Origin: Marifrigoribacter sp047730175
Lineage (GTDB): Bacteria; Bacteroidota; Bacteroidia; Flavobacteriales; Flavobacteriaceae
Reading direction: 5' to 3'
Length of the DNA: 64,000 bases
NCBI RefSeq assembly: GCF_047730175.1
Contig: NZ_CP159833.1
Span: forward strand, 2,480,001-2,544,000
Part shown: piece after piece, positions 1-9,463 of the stretch
Layout: each line of letters begins with the position of its first letter
Numbering within the stretch: the stretch's first letter is position 1
Made by a program: the position numbers and the translations under genes
The notes under the pieces: generated by a model
The model's database searches: none
Seen by the model: only the letters and a program-made list of their open reading frames with translations
Told to the model about the DNA's origin: nothing

Positions 1-1435
1 TAATTCCACGTTCTCCTAAAACGGTTTCATACTTATTTTTGAATGTATTAATGTTATCATGTACTGCTGCATTTTTTGCTGCTTCAATCACTTGTTCTTT
101 GGTAGCATCCTCTTTTCCAAATTTTATATTCTCCAAAATACTATCACTAAATAAAAATGCATCTTGAGGTACATAGCCTATTTCACTTCTTAAGCTTGAA
201 AGGTTTAATAGAGAAATATTAGTTTTATCAATTTTTAATTGACCTTTCTCAACATCATATAATCTGCCTATCAACTCTAATATCGTAGATTTACCAGAAC
301 CTGTATTTCCTATTATAGATAGGGTTTCACCGGGTTGTACTTTTAATGAAATGTTTTTTAATGCGGTAATATTTGTATCTGGATAGGTAAAAGTTAAGTT
401 GTTAAATTCAATGGTTCCATCTATAGGTGTTTCTTTTTCTGAATGATTTATTATTTCAGGTACTTCATTTAAAAATTCATTGATCCTTTTTTGAGAAGCT
501 TCCGCTTGTTGAACCATAGAAGTTACCCATCCAATTACTGCTACGGGCCATGTAAGCATGTTTACATAAATTAAAAATTCTACAATAGTTCCAAAATCAA
601 TAATACCATCGATGACTTGTTTCCCACCTATATAGAGTACTAGAATATTACTAAGCCCAATTAATAAGACCATTAGTGGAAAAAATAAGGCCTGAACTTT
701 AGCTAAATCTATATTCTTATCCATACTACCTTCAGCTAAATTCACGAAATTTTTATTTGTTCTAGTTTCTATTCCATACGCTTTAATAACAGAAATTCCA
801 CTAAAACTTTCTTGAGCGAAAGATGTTAATTTTGACAAATATTCTTGTACAACAGTACTACGTTTATGTATGGCAACACTTAGTTTATATATTGCAATCG
901 ATAAAATAGGTAAAGGGGCTATTGCATAAAGGGTAAGTATAGGTGCTTTGTAAAACATGTATGTTAATGCCACGATAAGTAATGTAATATTAGTAATGCT
1001 ATACATTAAAGCTGGACCGACATACATTCTAACTTTTGATACATCTTCACTTATTCTATTCATTAAATCACCCGTTCGATTTTTCTTATAAAACCCCAAT
1101 GAAAGGTTTTCATATTGCTGAAATATTTCATTTTTTAAATCAAATTCAATATACCTAGAAACTACAATAAATGTTTGACGCATTAAGAAAGTGAAAAATG
1201 CTGCTAAAAGGGTAGTGCCAATAATTAATAAAATGTTCGTTAGTAATTCAGATTTAACAAGGGCTAAATCTGAAATGTCATCATTAATATAATGTTCAAC
1301 AATATTTATTGTGTCTCCAATAAACTGAGGCACAAACACTTTAAATACTGTAGCGATAATTGTTATAATAAATCCTAATAATAATCGTCCTCTGTATTTT
1401 TTAAAATAATGATTAAGGCTCTTTAATTCTTTCAT
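1..1435 (-). CDS. ABC transporter, fused permease and ATPase (3' end outside window)
   Basis: Type I ABC exporter half-transporter (MsbA/multidrug type) of the inner membrane. Translated from the ATG at 1435, 478 residues lie in the window. Residues about 17-300 form the six-helix membrane domain, with hydrophobic stretches typical of ABC_membrane. The ATPase domain begins near residue 340, with Walker A GNTGSGKST at 376-384 and the Q-loop region (GYVPQ) near 420. The reading ends at GERGI, immediately before the expected LSGGQ signature, so signature, Walker B and H-loop are missing only because the window stops. The substrate (lipid or drug) cannot be told. It diverges from the leucine dehydrogenase gene. 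Confidence 0.93.
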   Translation of the reverse strand, partial: MKELKSLNHYFKKYRGRLLLGFIITIIATVFKVFVPQFIGDTINIVEHYINDDISDLALVKSELLTNILLIIGTTLLAAFFTFLMRQTFIVVSRYIEFDLKNEIFQQYENLSLGFYKKNRTGDLMNRISEDVSKVRMYVGPALMYSITNITLLIVALTYMFYKAPILTLYAIAPLPILSIAIYKLSVAIHKRSTVVQEYLSKLTSFAQESFSGISVIKAYGIETRTNKNFVNLAEGSMDKNIDLAKVQALFFPLMVLLIGLSNILVLYIGGKQVIDGIIDFGTIVEFLIYVNMLTWPVAVIGWVTSMVQQAEASQKRINEFLNEVPEIINHSEKETPIDGTIEFNNLTFTYPDTNITALKNISLKVQPGETLSIIGNTGSGKSTILELIGRLYDVEKGQLKIDKTNISLLNLSSLRSEIGYVPQDAFLFSDSILENIKFGKEDATKEQVIEAAKNAAVHDNINTFKNKYETVLGERGI

Positions 1436-1485
1436 TTATGCTACAATAATTTTATTAACAAATTCGTATTTAATTTATATTTACA

Positions 1486-1516
1486 TTGCAATACTCTTAG
1501 TAAACAATTACTTTTG
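1486..1516 (+). promoter_or_regulatory. Putative Bacteroidota promoter of the leucine dehydrogenase gene
   Basis: TACTTTTG at 1509-1516 matches the Bacteroidota -7 consensus TAnnTTTG exactly. A TTG at 1486-1488 lies 20 bp upstream, close to the usual -33 spacing. It sits 37 bp before the ATG at 1554. Assignment is by consensus match only. Confidence 0.45.
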
Positions 1517-1553
1517 CCCGTCCTTTTTATGGATATTTTAAAATATAAAAGAT

Positions 1554-2654
1554 ATGACTACTGAAGTAGTAAACACAAAAGAACTTCAAAAATTAGATCC
1601 AGTTTTTGGTCAAATGTCATTCGATGACCATGAACAAATCGTTTTTTGCAACGACAAAGATAGTGGATTAAAGGCAATAATAGGAATTCATAATACAGTA
1701 ATGGGACCTGCTTTAGGAGGTACTAGAATGTGGAATTATAATAATGAATGGGAAGCTTTAAATGATGTTTTACGGCTTTCAAGAGGGATGACATATAAAG
1801 CAGCAATTACAGGTCTTAATTTAGGGGGAGGTAAAGCAGTAATTATTGGTGATGCTAAAACTCAAAAAACACCTGAGTTAATGCTTCGTTTTGGAGAATT
1901 TGTTCATTCGTTAAGCGGAAGATATATTACAGCAGAAGATATTGGAATGGCTACGAGTGATATGGATTTAGTAAGAACTGTGACTCCTTATGTTACAGGT
2001 ATTTCTGAAGAAAAAGGAGGCGCTGGTAATCCTTCACCTATTACAGCATACGGTGTCTTTATGGGAATGAAAGCAGCTGCAAAATATGCTTTCGGAAGTG
2101 ATGTTCTAGAAGATAAAGTAGTGTATGTAGAAGGAATTGGAAACGTAGGGGAGGCTTTAGTAGAAAATCTTTCAAATGAAGGAGCAAAGGTTTTTATTGC
2201 CGATATTAATAGAGAACGTCTTGAAGAAATTCGCGATAAATATAGTGTGACCATTTATGAAGGTGATAACCTTTATGCAGAAGAAATGGATATATATGCT
2301 CCCTGTGCTTTAGGTGCTACTATTAATGATCGTACACTTACTCAATTAAAAGCAAAGGTAATTGCTGGAGCAGCAAATAATCAATTAGCTGAAGAACAAA
2401 AGCATGGTATAATGCTTAGAGAAAGAGGAATTGTTTATGCACCAGATTTTTTAATTAATGCAGGTGGTATTATTAATGTGTATGCAGAATTAGAAAATTA
2501 TGATCGTAAAGAAATCATAAGAAAAACAGAAAATATTTACAATACTACACTAGAAATACTTAAGAATGCTGAAATTAATAGAGTAACAACACATCAAGCA
2601 GCATTCGATGTAGCAATAGGTAGAATTAACGCCAGAAAGCTAAAAAATAGCTAA
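1554..2654 (+). CDS. Leucine (branched-chain amino acid) dehydrogenase, Glu/Leu/Phe/Val family
   Basis: NAD-dependent oxidative deamination of leucine and related branched-chain amino acids to 2-oxoacids in the cytosol. The 366 residues match the family length. Visible signatures: PALGGTRMW at 52-60, MTYK with Lys82, GLNLGGGK with catalytic Lys94, AEDIG with Asp129, and a Rossmann GxGNVG at 194-199. The GGGK and GGTRMW forms favour leucine dehydrogenase over glutamate dehydrogenase, but substrate preference among branched-chain or aromatic amino acids is inference. The ATG at 1554 is taken because it follows an AT-rich leader with a good -7 box. nusB follows 70 bp downstream on the same strand. 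Confidence 0.9.
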   Translation: MTTEVVNTKELQKLDPVFGQMSFDDHEQIVFCNDKDSGLKAIIGIHNTVMGPALGGTRMWNYNNEWEALNDVLRLSRGMTYKAAITGLNLGGGKAVIIGDAKTQKTPELMLRFGEFVHSLSGRYITAEDIGMATSDMDLVRTVTPYVTGISEEKGGAGNPSPITAYGVFMGMKAAAKYAFGSDVLEDKVVYVEGIGNVGEALVENLSNEGAKVFIADINRERLEEIRDKYSVTIYEGDNLYAEEMDIYAPCALGATINDRTLTQLKAKVIAGAANNQLAEEQKHGIMLRERGIVYAPDFLINAGGIINVYAELENYDRKEIIRKTENIYNTTLEILKNAEINRVTTHQAAFDVAIGRINARKLKNS

Positions 2655-2724
2655 ACTGAAATTTTAAAAAAGCACATTTTATAATGTAATTTGTGCTATA
2701 ATATTTATTTAAGTTCTTTAAAAT

Positions 2725-3669
2725 ATGCTTACAAGAAGACATATACGAGTTAAAGTAATGCAGGCAGTTTATTCATTAAATAAATCTGGACAAGAAGATT
2801 TAACTAAACAGGAAAAGTTTCTACTTTATAATATGGAGCAAATGCAAGACTTGTATTTGTTATTGCTTCAATTATTATTAGCTCTTAAAGATCAAGCAGA
2901 AAATAAAATGGTTCTTTCTAAAAAGAAACATTTAGCAACTGAGTTAGAGAAAAATCCAAGTCGGAACTTCATTGAAAATAAAGTACTTGCCTTAATAGAT
3001 TCACATGCTAGCTTTTCTGAAATAATTAAAAAGAAAAAACTTAATTATTGGGAGCAGGATGATGAATACGCAGCTATTATTTACAATATTTTAAGGGAAC
3101 AAGAATGGTACGCAGCGTATCTTGCTAAAAAAGAACCTTCTTTTAAAGAGGATCAAGAATTTTTAATTAGGCTTTATAAAGAAATAATAGCACCTAATGA
3201 AAAATTATATGAATATCTAGAAGATAAGCGTTTAACATGGCTTGATGATTACCCATTGGTGAATACATTAATGGTAAAAATGCTTTCTAAAATTTCATTA
3301 AAAAATATAGGGACAGTCTTAATTCCAGATGTATATAAAGATAAAGAGGATCGTAATTTTGCTCTAAAATTATTTAGAGAAGTAATTACAAATGATGAAA
3401 AATTGTATTCTGAAATTGAAGGAAAGACACCAAATTGGGATAAAGAAAGAATTGCGGGCCTTGATATGATTATTCTTAAAATGGGAATTTCAGAATTTCT
3501 ATATTTCCCATCAATTCCTGTACGTGCTACCATTAATGAATATCTTGAAATTTCAAAAGAATATTCAACTCCAAAGAGTAGTATATTTATAAACGGAATA
3601 TTAGATAAATTAGTGAAAGATTTTTCAGAAACTAATAAATTGAATAAAATAGGTCGAGGACTTAAATAG
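2725..3669 (+). CDS. nusB: Transcription antitermination factor NusB, long Bacteroidota form
   Basis: NusB works with NusE (S10) in antitermination at rRNA operons. The start LTRRHIRVKVMQAVYS is the typical NusB N-terminus. The C-terminal NusB fold ends in PVRATINEYLEISKEYS followed by SSIFINGILDKL, a strongly conserved family signature. At 314 residues it is about twice the length of the E. coli protein; the extra residues between the N-terminal helix and the C-terminal core are usual in Flavobacteria. It is followed by the DUF1573 and yajC genes, which are common neighbours in this group. The ATG at 2725 is the first in frame. Confidence 0.92.
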   Translation: MLTRRHIRVKVMQAVYSLNKSGQEDLTKQEKFLLYNMEQMQDLYLLLLQLLLALKDQAENKMVLSKKKHLATELEKNPSRNFIENKVLALIDSHASFSEIIKKKKLNYWEQDDEYAAIIYNILREQEWYAAYLAKKEPSFKEDQEFLIRLYKEIIAPNEKLYEYLEDKRLTWLDDYPLVNTLMVKMLSKISLKNIGTVLIPDVYKDKEDRNFALKLFREVITNDEKLYSEIEGKTPNWDKERIAGLDMIILKMGISEFLYFPSIPVRATINEYLEISKEYSTPKSSIFINGILDKLVKDFSETNKLNKIGRGLK

Positions 3670-3719
3670 AATAAAAAAAATAAGTATTTTAGCACTGCTA
3701 AAAACAAAAATATATTATA

Positions 3720-4211
3720 ATGAAAAAAACAATTTTAATTGTAGCTGTGATGTCTGCTTTTACCTTTACTTCTTGTAAAGAAAATGCTGCGGATAAAGTA
3801 AGTGAAGAAAAAGTAGTTAATGCTGAAACACGTGATGCTAACGCAGGTACATTTCCTGTAATGGCTTTTAATGAAGCTGAATTCGATTTTGGAACAATAG
3901 ATCAAGGTACAAATGTAGAACATGTATTTAAATTTACAAATAATGGAGATGCTCCATTAGTGATCGTAGATGCTAAAAGTAGCTGTGGTTGTACAGTTCC
4001 TACATTTCCTAAAGAAGCTATTGCACCAGGTGCAGAAGGTGAATTATTAGTTAAATTTAATGGTAGTGGAAAAAACCAAGTAAGTAAAACAGTAACTATT
4101 ACTGCAAATACTCAAGCTGGTAAGGAAACTTTAAAAATTAAAGCTTTTGTAACTCCTAAAGAAGGTGGTGCTGTTAATACAGCTCCAAAGGTAATACCGA
4201 CTACTAAATAA
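3720..4211 (+). CDS. DUF1573 lipoprotein
   Basis: A 163-residue exported protein. The signal sequence MKKTILIVAVMSAFTFTSC carries a lipobox with Cys19, so it is expected to be lipid-anchored in the envelope. Residues about 49-145 form a DUF1573 Ig-like domain, with FDFGTIDQG at 55-63, the phrase KFTNNGDAPL at 71-80, and the conserved CGC at 89-91. The molecular role of DUF1573 is not established. It lies 50 bp after nusB and 18 bp before yajC, which suggests co-transcription. The short palindrome at 3687-3703 is too weak to call a terminator. Confidence 0.88.
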   Translation: MKKTILIVAVMSAFTFTSCKENAADKVSEEKVVNAETRDANAGTFPVMAFNEAEFDFGTIDQGTNVEHVFKFTNNGDAPLVIVDAKSSCGCTVPTFPKEAIAPGAEGELLVKFNGSGKNQVSKTVTITANTQAGKETLKIKAFVTPKEGGAVNTAPKVIPTTK

Positions 4212-4229
4212 TTCGTTTGAATTTTTAAT

Positions 4230-4520
4230 ATGGAAAATTTACAAAGTTTTGCTCCTTTATTATTGATGTTTGTTGTGGTGTATATGTTTATGATACGACC
4301 ACAAATGAAACGTCAAAAGCAAGAAAAGAGTTTTGCTAAAGAACTTAAAAAAGGAGATAAAGTGATTACTAAAAGTGGATTACATGGAAAAATTCTAGAA
4401 TTATATGATGATGGAACTTGTGTAATCGAATCTGGTGCGGGGAAAATGAAGTATGAGCGTTCTGCTATTTCAATGGAAATGAGCGCAAAACTAAATGCTC
4501 CTCCAGTCACTAAAAAATAA
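4230..4520 (+). CDS. yajC: Preprotein translocase subunit YajC
   Basis: Accessory subunit of the Sec translocon (SecDF-YajC). The 96 residues have one transmembrane helix at about 8-24, the juxtamembrane MIRPQMKRQK motif, and a soluble SH3-like domain with GDKVITKSGLHGKI at about 42-55. Length and pattern match YajC throughout. It is the last gene of the plus-strand run; the terminator at 4541-4568 follows directly. Confidence 0.95.
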   Translation: MENLQSFAPLLLMFVVVYMFMIRPQMKRQKQEKSFAKELKKGDKVITKSGLHGKILELYDDGTCVIESGAGKMKYERSAISMEMSAKLNAPPVTKK

Positions 4521-4540
4521 TTTACTGAAATATGTAAAAA

Positions 4541-4568
4541 AAAACCTTCAGTATGTACTGAAGGTTTT
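4541..4568. terminator. Bidirectional intrinsic terminator between yajC and the DUF349 gene
   Basis: A 13-bp perfect inverted repeat (4541-4553 with 4556-4568) has a 2-nt centre, is flanked by A residues on the left and a long T run on the right. It can therefore terminate both the plus-strand yajC transcript and the convergent minus-strand DUF349 transcript. Confidence 0.9.
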
Positions 4569-4589
4569 TTTTTTTGGTTTTATATAATT

Positions 4590-6605
4590 TTATAAACCCT
4601 TTCTTACTTTTCTAATTTTAGAAAGTTTTCTTTTCCATACATCTAATTGGTCTTTTTGGGTATCGATATTTTTATAGACCTCTTTAACCATAGGGTTGTT
4701 TTTGTCTACATGCTGAAAAAATCCAAGGTTATTTTCTAATTGTCTAATTTCATTTTGAACTTCACTTACTTTTTTACCTAAGAAAAACTCTTCGTTTTGA
4801 AGTTTTCTAATATCATCTTCAGAAGCAAGTGTATTAAGTTTATTTTCAAATTTAATTAACTCAATCTCTTTCTTATCAATATCTAATTGATTAAATAAGC
4901 TGTCTAATTTTTTATTGAATTTTTGTTCAATATCTTTTTTATTATAAGGTACTCTACCAATTTTTTTCCAAGAGTTAATTTTGTCTTTTATTAGAGCAAG
5001 ATCATTTTCATGATTTCCTTCTAATGTAAATTCGTTAAGCGATGCTAAAAATTCTTCTTTTAGCGTAAAATGAGTTAACTCTTCTTTATTAGCCTCATTT
5101 TTTTTAGAATGTAATTTATCAAAATAATGATTACAAGCATTTTTAAATTGCTTCCAAATTTTGTCACTGTCTTTTTTAGGAACATGACCAATTTTTTTCC
5201 AACTGTTTTGTACTTCTTTCATTAAAGGTGTTACCACATCAAAATCATCATTGTCTTTATTATCTTCTGCAATTTTTATAAGTTCCAATTTCTTTTCAAG
5301 ATTGGTAAACTGCTCTTTCTTCTGGTCTTTATAAAAAGTATTTTTATCTTTATTAAAATTACGGGTAGTTTCTTTAAATGAATCCCAAATTTCTTTATTT
5401 TTTGACTTAGGAACTTTACCTGAACTAAAAAATGTATCCCGTAAACTTTGTACTTCCTTAATAGCGTTTTGCCACTCTTTATGATTAGCGTTTTTCTTTT
5501 GAGTTATACTATTAATTTCATCAATGATTTGTTTTTTACTTTCAAAATTTACTTCAAATTCTTTTTCTAAAGCCTCCATTTGAATGAAACGCTTATCATG
5601 AATTATCTTAGTGGCTTCACTAAATTTATCCCAAATTTCATCGCGATATTCTTTTGCTACAGGACCAATTTCCTCTTTCCACATTTTATGAAGCATTTGT
5701 AATTCACGAAATGCCTTATTTATGTTTTCTTCCTGAGCTAGTTCTTTAGCACGTATAATTAACCTTAATTTATGTTCTAAATTATGTTTAAAGTCTAAAT
5801 CTCTAAACTCACGATTTAAATGTAAAAAGTCGTAGAAATTTTCAACATGATGGTCGTAAGTATTCCAAATAAGATTGTATTTATCTTTAGGGATTGCTCC
5901 AGCTTCAAACCATCTTTCCTGTATGTCTTTAAAGTGCTTATAGGTAGTGTTAATACTTTCTTCAGCATTTAATAAGCCTTTTAATTCTTCTATAAGTTCT
6001 TTTCTTTTCTGAAGATTAGCTTTTAAGTCCTTTTTTAAATTTTCGTAAAAATGATTACGTTTTTCTTTGTAATTAAAATAAACAGAATTAAACTCTTTTT
6101 TAGATGGAGATGAATAATGAAAGTCAATGATATTACCGCCTTCAGCCAAGAATTTCTCTTTACTAGCCTCTAATTCTTCATTAAATTTTGAGCTGAATTC
6201 TACACGAATTTCCTCAACTTCATTTTTAATACTTTGAATTGGTTTTTCAGAAACTAATTTTTTTAATTCTGAAATAAGTTCACTTTCAGAAAGAGTGTGA
6301 TACTCTTTTTTTATGTTTTCGTCTACTTCATTTTCTGGTTCTTCATGAATTTCTTCAGATGAAACAATAGCTTCATCATCATCATCATCATTTTTAGTTT
6401 TAAACTCAGAAGTTTTACTACTCTTTACTACTTCATCTTTTTCAATAATATCTTCTGATGAAACAACAGTTTTTTCTTCTTCTTTTTTAACTTTTTCTTC
6501 AGTTTCAGGAGGATCCTCTGATGGCTCACTACTGCTTACTACTTCATTTTCTTCAATAGTATTTTCCTTTTCTGGCATTTCTTTAGGCAATTCTTTTTCA
6601 GACAT
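4590..6605 (-). CDS. DUF349 repeat protein, charged and coiled-coil rich
   Basis: A large (671-residue) cytosolic protein with several DUF349 repeats, each recognisable by a W at a fixed place in segments such as 'WKEEIGPVAKEYRDEIWDKF' and similar phrases ending in IWxxF. The first ~110 residues are an acidic Glu/Ser/Asp-rich low-complexity tail including a run of Asp. The remainder is predicted helical and highly charged. DUF349 function is not settled. An upstream TTG at 6614 is in frame, but I prefer the ATG at 6605 (MSEKELPKE). It is the last gene of the long minus-strand block and ends at a shared terminator. Confidence 0.85.
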   Translation of the reverse strand: MSEKELPKEMPEKENTIEENEVVSSSEPSEDPPETEEKVKKEEEKTVVSSEDIIEKDEVVKSSKTSEFKTKNDDDDDEAIVSSEEIHEEPENEVDENIKKEYHTLSESELISELKKLVSEKPIQSIKNEVEEIRVEFSSKFNEELEASKEKFLAEGGNIIDFHYSSPSKKEFNSVYFNYKEKRNHFYENLKKDLKANLQKRKELIEELKGLLNAEESINTTYKHFKDIQERWFEAGAIPKDKYNLIWNTYDHHVENFYDFLHLNREFRDLDFKHNLEHKLRLIIRAKELAQEENINKAFRELQMLHKMWKEEIGPVAKEYRDEIWDKFSEATKIIHDKRFIQMEALEKEFEVNFESKKQIIDEINSITQKKNANHKEWQNAIKEVQSLRDTFFSSGKVPKSKNKEIWDSFKETTRNFNKDKNTFYKDQKKEQFTNLEKKLELIKIAEDNKDNDDFDVVTPLMKEVQNSWKKIGHVPKKDSDKIWKQFKNACNHYFDKLHSKKNEANKEELTHFTLKEEFLASLNEFTLEGNHENDLALIKDKINSWKKIGRVPYNKKDIEQKFNKKLDSLFNQLDIDKKEIELIKFENKLNTLASEDDIRKLQNEEFFLGKKVSEVQNEIRQLENNLGFFQHVDKNNPMVKEVYKNIDTQKDQLDVWKRKLSKIRKVRKGL

Positions 6606-6712
6606 TTCTTTCAATGTTAAGGTTCAAAATTATAGAATTAAGTTCAAGATACTAACAAGTCATAAATATACAAAGGAAGAGTACTTTTATTTGATTGAAA
6701 TTGAATTAAATT

Positions 6713-7444
6713 TTATCGTTTCCAAATAGTCAAGGCTTTTTCAGCCTGATATTCTAACATTTTCATGCCGTTACAAGTGTTGGCGCCTTTAATTTTCCCA
6801 AATTTCATGAAACTAGTAACTTGAGGATTGTACGTAAGGTCAAAAAGGAAATGTTCGTTTGTAAGGTATTGATAAGGAATATTAGGAAATTCTTCAATCC
6901 TAGGAAAAGTACCTAATGGAGTACAATTAATTATTAAATAATGACTAGATATAATTTCCTGTGTTAATTCATTGTATGTTATAGTCCCTTCTTTTTTAGT
7001 TCTAGAAACAAAAATAATTTTAAAGCCTAGAGTATCTAACACATAGGTTATAGCTTTTGAAGCGCCTCCTGTTCCTAAAATTAATGCCGTACGTTCTTTC
7101 AATGGGGGGATTTCAGTTAATACTTTTGCGAATCCATAATAATCAGTATTATAGCCATTTAGCTTGCCGCTTTTCATAAACTTTATGGTGTTAACAGCAC
7201 CTATTGCTTTAGCTTCGATATCTATTTTATCTAAAAAAGGGATAATGCTTTCCTTATAGGGTACCGTTACATTTAAACCCCTGAGGGCGCAATTTTCAGA
7301 AATTAATTTTGGAAATTCATTAATATCTTGCAGGTCAAAATTTTGGTAAGTATCCTGTCTTTTTTCATTTTCAAACTTAGCCGTGAAGAAATGTTTCGAA
7401 AATGAATATCCTATATTTTTTCCGATAAGTCCATATTTCGCCAT
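6713..7444 (-). CDS. aroE: Shikimate dehydrogenase
   Basis: NADPH-dependent reduction of 3-dehydroshikimate to shikimate in aromatic amino acid synthesis. Catalytic Lys64 lies in NVTVPYK and Asp101 in NGYNTD; the nucleotide-binding loop is GTGGAS at 124-129. The start YGLIGKNIGYSFSKHFF is the substrate-binding N-terminus (SxS region). At 243 residues it is a little shorter than the E. coli enzyme, as usual in Flavobacteria. The gene starts 9 bp after the stop of the DUF368 gene upstream, so it is probably co-transcribed with it. Confidence 0.93.
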   Translation of the reverse strand: MAKYGLIGKNIGYSFSKHFFTAKFENEKRQDTYQNFDLQDINEFPKLISENCALRGLNVTVPYKESIIPFLDKIDIEAKAIGAVNTIKFMKSGKLNGYNTDYYGFAKVLTEIPPLKERTALILGTGGASKAITYVLDTLGFKIIFVSRTKKEGTITYNELTQEIISSHYLIINCTPLGTFPRIEEFPNIPYQYLTNEHFLFDLTYNPQVTSFMKFGKIKGANTCNGMKMLEYQAEKALTIWKR

Positions 7445-7453
7445 AATATTACA

Positions 7454-8461
7454 TCAATCTTTTTTAAACCAATCTAAGCTTAAAACTATTAATATTCCTA
7501 CAATAGTAAACATAATTGCCAAGATAGTTTCGTGCGAAAATTCTGTCGGAAAAAATCGTTTATAGTAGGAAATTACCTCACGACCATTGGCATCAAACTT
7601 TATATTTCCAGCAGCATCTAAATCATATTGTTTTATTTTCCATGGCCATACAACGCCTAAAGATCCAATTATAAAACCTATGATTACTGCATATGTAATT
7701 TTTTTGAAATGCTTCAGTAAATATCCTAAAACATGAGAAAGAGTAACCAACCCAGCTAATGATCCTATTGAAAAAACAGCTAATACTTTTAATAATCTAA
7801 TGCGTAACGAGTTTTGTAAAAAGCTGAAGTCTCCTTGAATCATTTCAGTTAAAGTATCAAATAGTGCATTTACAGAGTCAACTAATAGTAACACGTAATT
7901 TCCTAATAGAATTAATATAAATGAACCTGAAAGACCGGGTAATGTCATTCCTGAGACCCCAATAATTCCACATAAAAATACAAATATTAAATGATCATTT
8001 TCTTTTGCAGGTTCTAAAAAACTAATGCTTAGTCCTGCAATAATTCCACATAATAAATAGACGATATTTTTTTTTCTCCAAGCACCAAAATCTTTTGCTA
8101 AATAGTAGATTGAGCCTATAATCAGACCAAAGAATCCACTCCAAACATAGAGTTCAAAATGTTCAATTAAATAATCTAAAACTTTTGAAACACTAAAATA
8201 ACTGATAATCATTCCTAGTATTAACCTACCTAAAAACTTACCATTTATGTATTGATAAAATCGTTTAAAACCTCTTTTATATAAGAGTACAAAGGCTTTC
8301 GAGTTTATTTTTTGTAGTGAATAAATAAATTCTTCATAAAAACCTCCAACAAATGCAACAACACCTCCAGATACGCCAGGTACTTTATTTGCAGCACCCA
8401 TAGCAAGTCCTTTCAAAACAAGCCAAATATTATCGTTGAATGTTCTTCGCCCCCTAATCAT
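7454..8461 (-). CDS. DUF368 (PopT-type) polyprenyl-phosphate translocase, downstream copy
   Basis: A polytopic inner-membrane protein of 335 residues. The DUF368 signature KGLAMGAANKVPGVSGG lies near residues 17-33, and a second inverted-repeat motif, LPGLSGSFILILLG, lies in the second half. DUF368 proteins have been shown in other bacteria to return undecaprenyl phosphate across the membrane for reuse in cell-wall and polysaccharide synthesis (PopT family); that role here is by family. The ATG at 8461 overlaps the 3' end of the upstream paralogue by 8 bp, so translation is probably coupled. aroE follows 9 bp downstream. Confidence 0.85.
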   Translation of the reverse strand: MIRGRRTFNDNIWLVLKGLAMGAANKVPGVSGGVVAFVGGFYEEFIYSLQKINSKAFVLLYKRGFKRFYQYINGKFLGRLILGMIISYFSVSKVLDYLIEHFELYVWSGFFGLIIGSIYYLAKDFGAWRKKNIVYLLCGIIAGLSISFLEPAKENDHLIFVFLCGIIGVSGMTLPGLSGSFILILLGNYVLLLVDSVNALFDTLTEMIQGDFSFLQNSLRIRLLKVLAVFSIGSLAGLVTLSHVLGYLLKHFKKITYAVIIGFIIGSLGVVWPWKIKQYDLDAAGNIKFDANGREVISYYKRFFPTEFSHETILAIMFTIVGILIVLSLDWFKKD

Positions 8462-9431
8462 TTGTATTTTTTTTATTTACTGAAACACGTTCTAAAATAA
8501 AAATTAATAAAAAACCTATTATCATAAAAAGTATAGCATAAATTACAAAAGGTTCTCCAGCATAGGATGTAGGTAAAACACTTGTCTCAAGAAAAGGTAC
8601 TTTTTCTCCATGTGAATTCATGCGGTATTCTAATACTTCTTTCCAGGGCCAAATTTTATTTAATGCGCCAATCATAAATCCTGTTAGTATTGCTAAAATG
8701 ATATTTTTATGATTTGAAAACATCCAGTTCAGTGCTTTCGAGAAAATTTTTATGCCAATAATTGCGCCTAAACCAAATACTAATATCTTAACAAATGCAT
8801 CCGAAAAAAGTTTCCAATCTAAAGTAGTAACTCCATCTCTTAACTGATTAATTGTATCTAATATCGATTGATAAGCACCTAATAATAATAAAATAAAAGC
8901 ACCTGAAATACCAGGTAAGATCATAGCTATGATTGCTATAAAGCCAGCAAAAAATAAAAACCAAGTACTATCTAGAGTACTTATAGGTTCCGCTAGTGTT
9001 ATATAATAGGATATCGCAGTTGCTAGTATAATTGAAGTCCAAGTGGGTATGCCCCATTTTGTTATCTGTTTTCCTACATAAAGTATACTTGCAATTACTA
9101 AACCGAAGAAAAATGACCAAACTAAAACTGGATGTTCTTTTAATAATTCAGAAATAATTTTTGCAAATGAAATAATACTTATTGCAATTCCTAAAAATAA
9201 CGCTAGTAAAAAAGAAAGATTGTAGGATTTCCATGCAATAAAGAATCCTTCTTTTTTCCACTTTTTAAAAAATTGAAAATCTAACTGATGTATCGTGTCT
9301 ATTAATTCTTCATAAATTCCAGAAATAAATGCAATCGTTCCTCCAGAAACACCTGGAACAACATCAGCAGCACCCATCGCTAGACCTTTTAAAGTAATAA
9401 TAAAGTATTGAAGTAAATTACGTGAAGGCAT
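8454..9431 (-). CDS. DUF368 (PopT-type) polyprenyl-phosphate translocase, upstream copy
   Basis: Paralogue of the next gene downstream. The family signature KGLAMGAADVVPGVSGG is near the N-terminus, and LPGISGAFILLLLG opens the second repeat. Eight or nine hydrophobic helices are visible. The expected role is recycling of undecaprenyl phosphate, by family. The reading could start at a TTG (9452), but the ATG at 9431 (MPSRNLLQYF) gives 325 residues and leaves an N-terminus similar to the paralogue. Sequence divergence between the copies shows an old duplication, not a recent one. Confidence 0.83.
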   Translation of the reverse strand: MPSRNLLQYFIITLKGLAMGAADVVPGVSGGTIAFISGIYEELIDTIHQLDFQFFKKWKKEGFFIAWKSYNLSFLLALFLGIAISIISFAKIISELLKEHPVLVWSFFFGLVIASILYVGKQITKWGIPTWTSIILATAISYYITLAEPISTLDSTWFLFFAGFIAIIAMILPGISGAFILLLLGAYQSILDTINQLRDGVTTLDWKLFSDAFVKILVFGLGAIIGIKIFSKALNWMFSNHKNIILAILTGFMIGALNKIWPWKEVLEYRMNSHGEKVPFLETSVLPTSYAGEPFVIYAILFMIIGFLLIFILERVSVNKKNTND

Positions 9432-9463
9432 TGAAAAAGTTCTATTGCCCAAAAATAGGTAAA

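Noticed and set aside
9432..9452. TTG start for the upstream DUF368 gene
   Set aside because: The ATG at 9431 gives an N-terminus like the paralogue.
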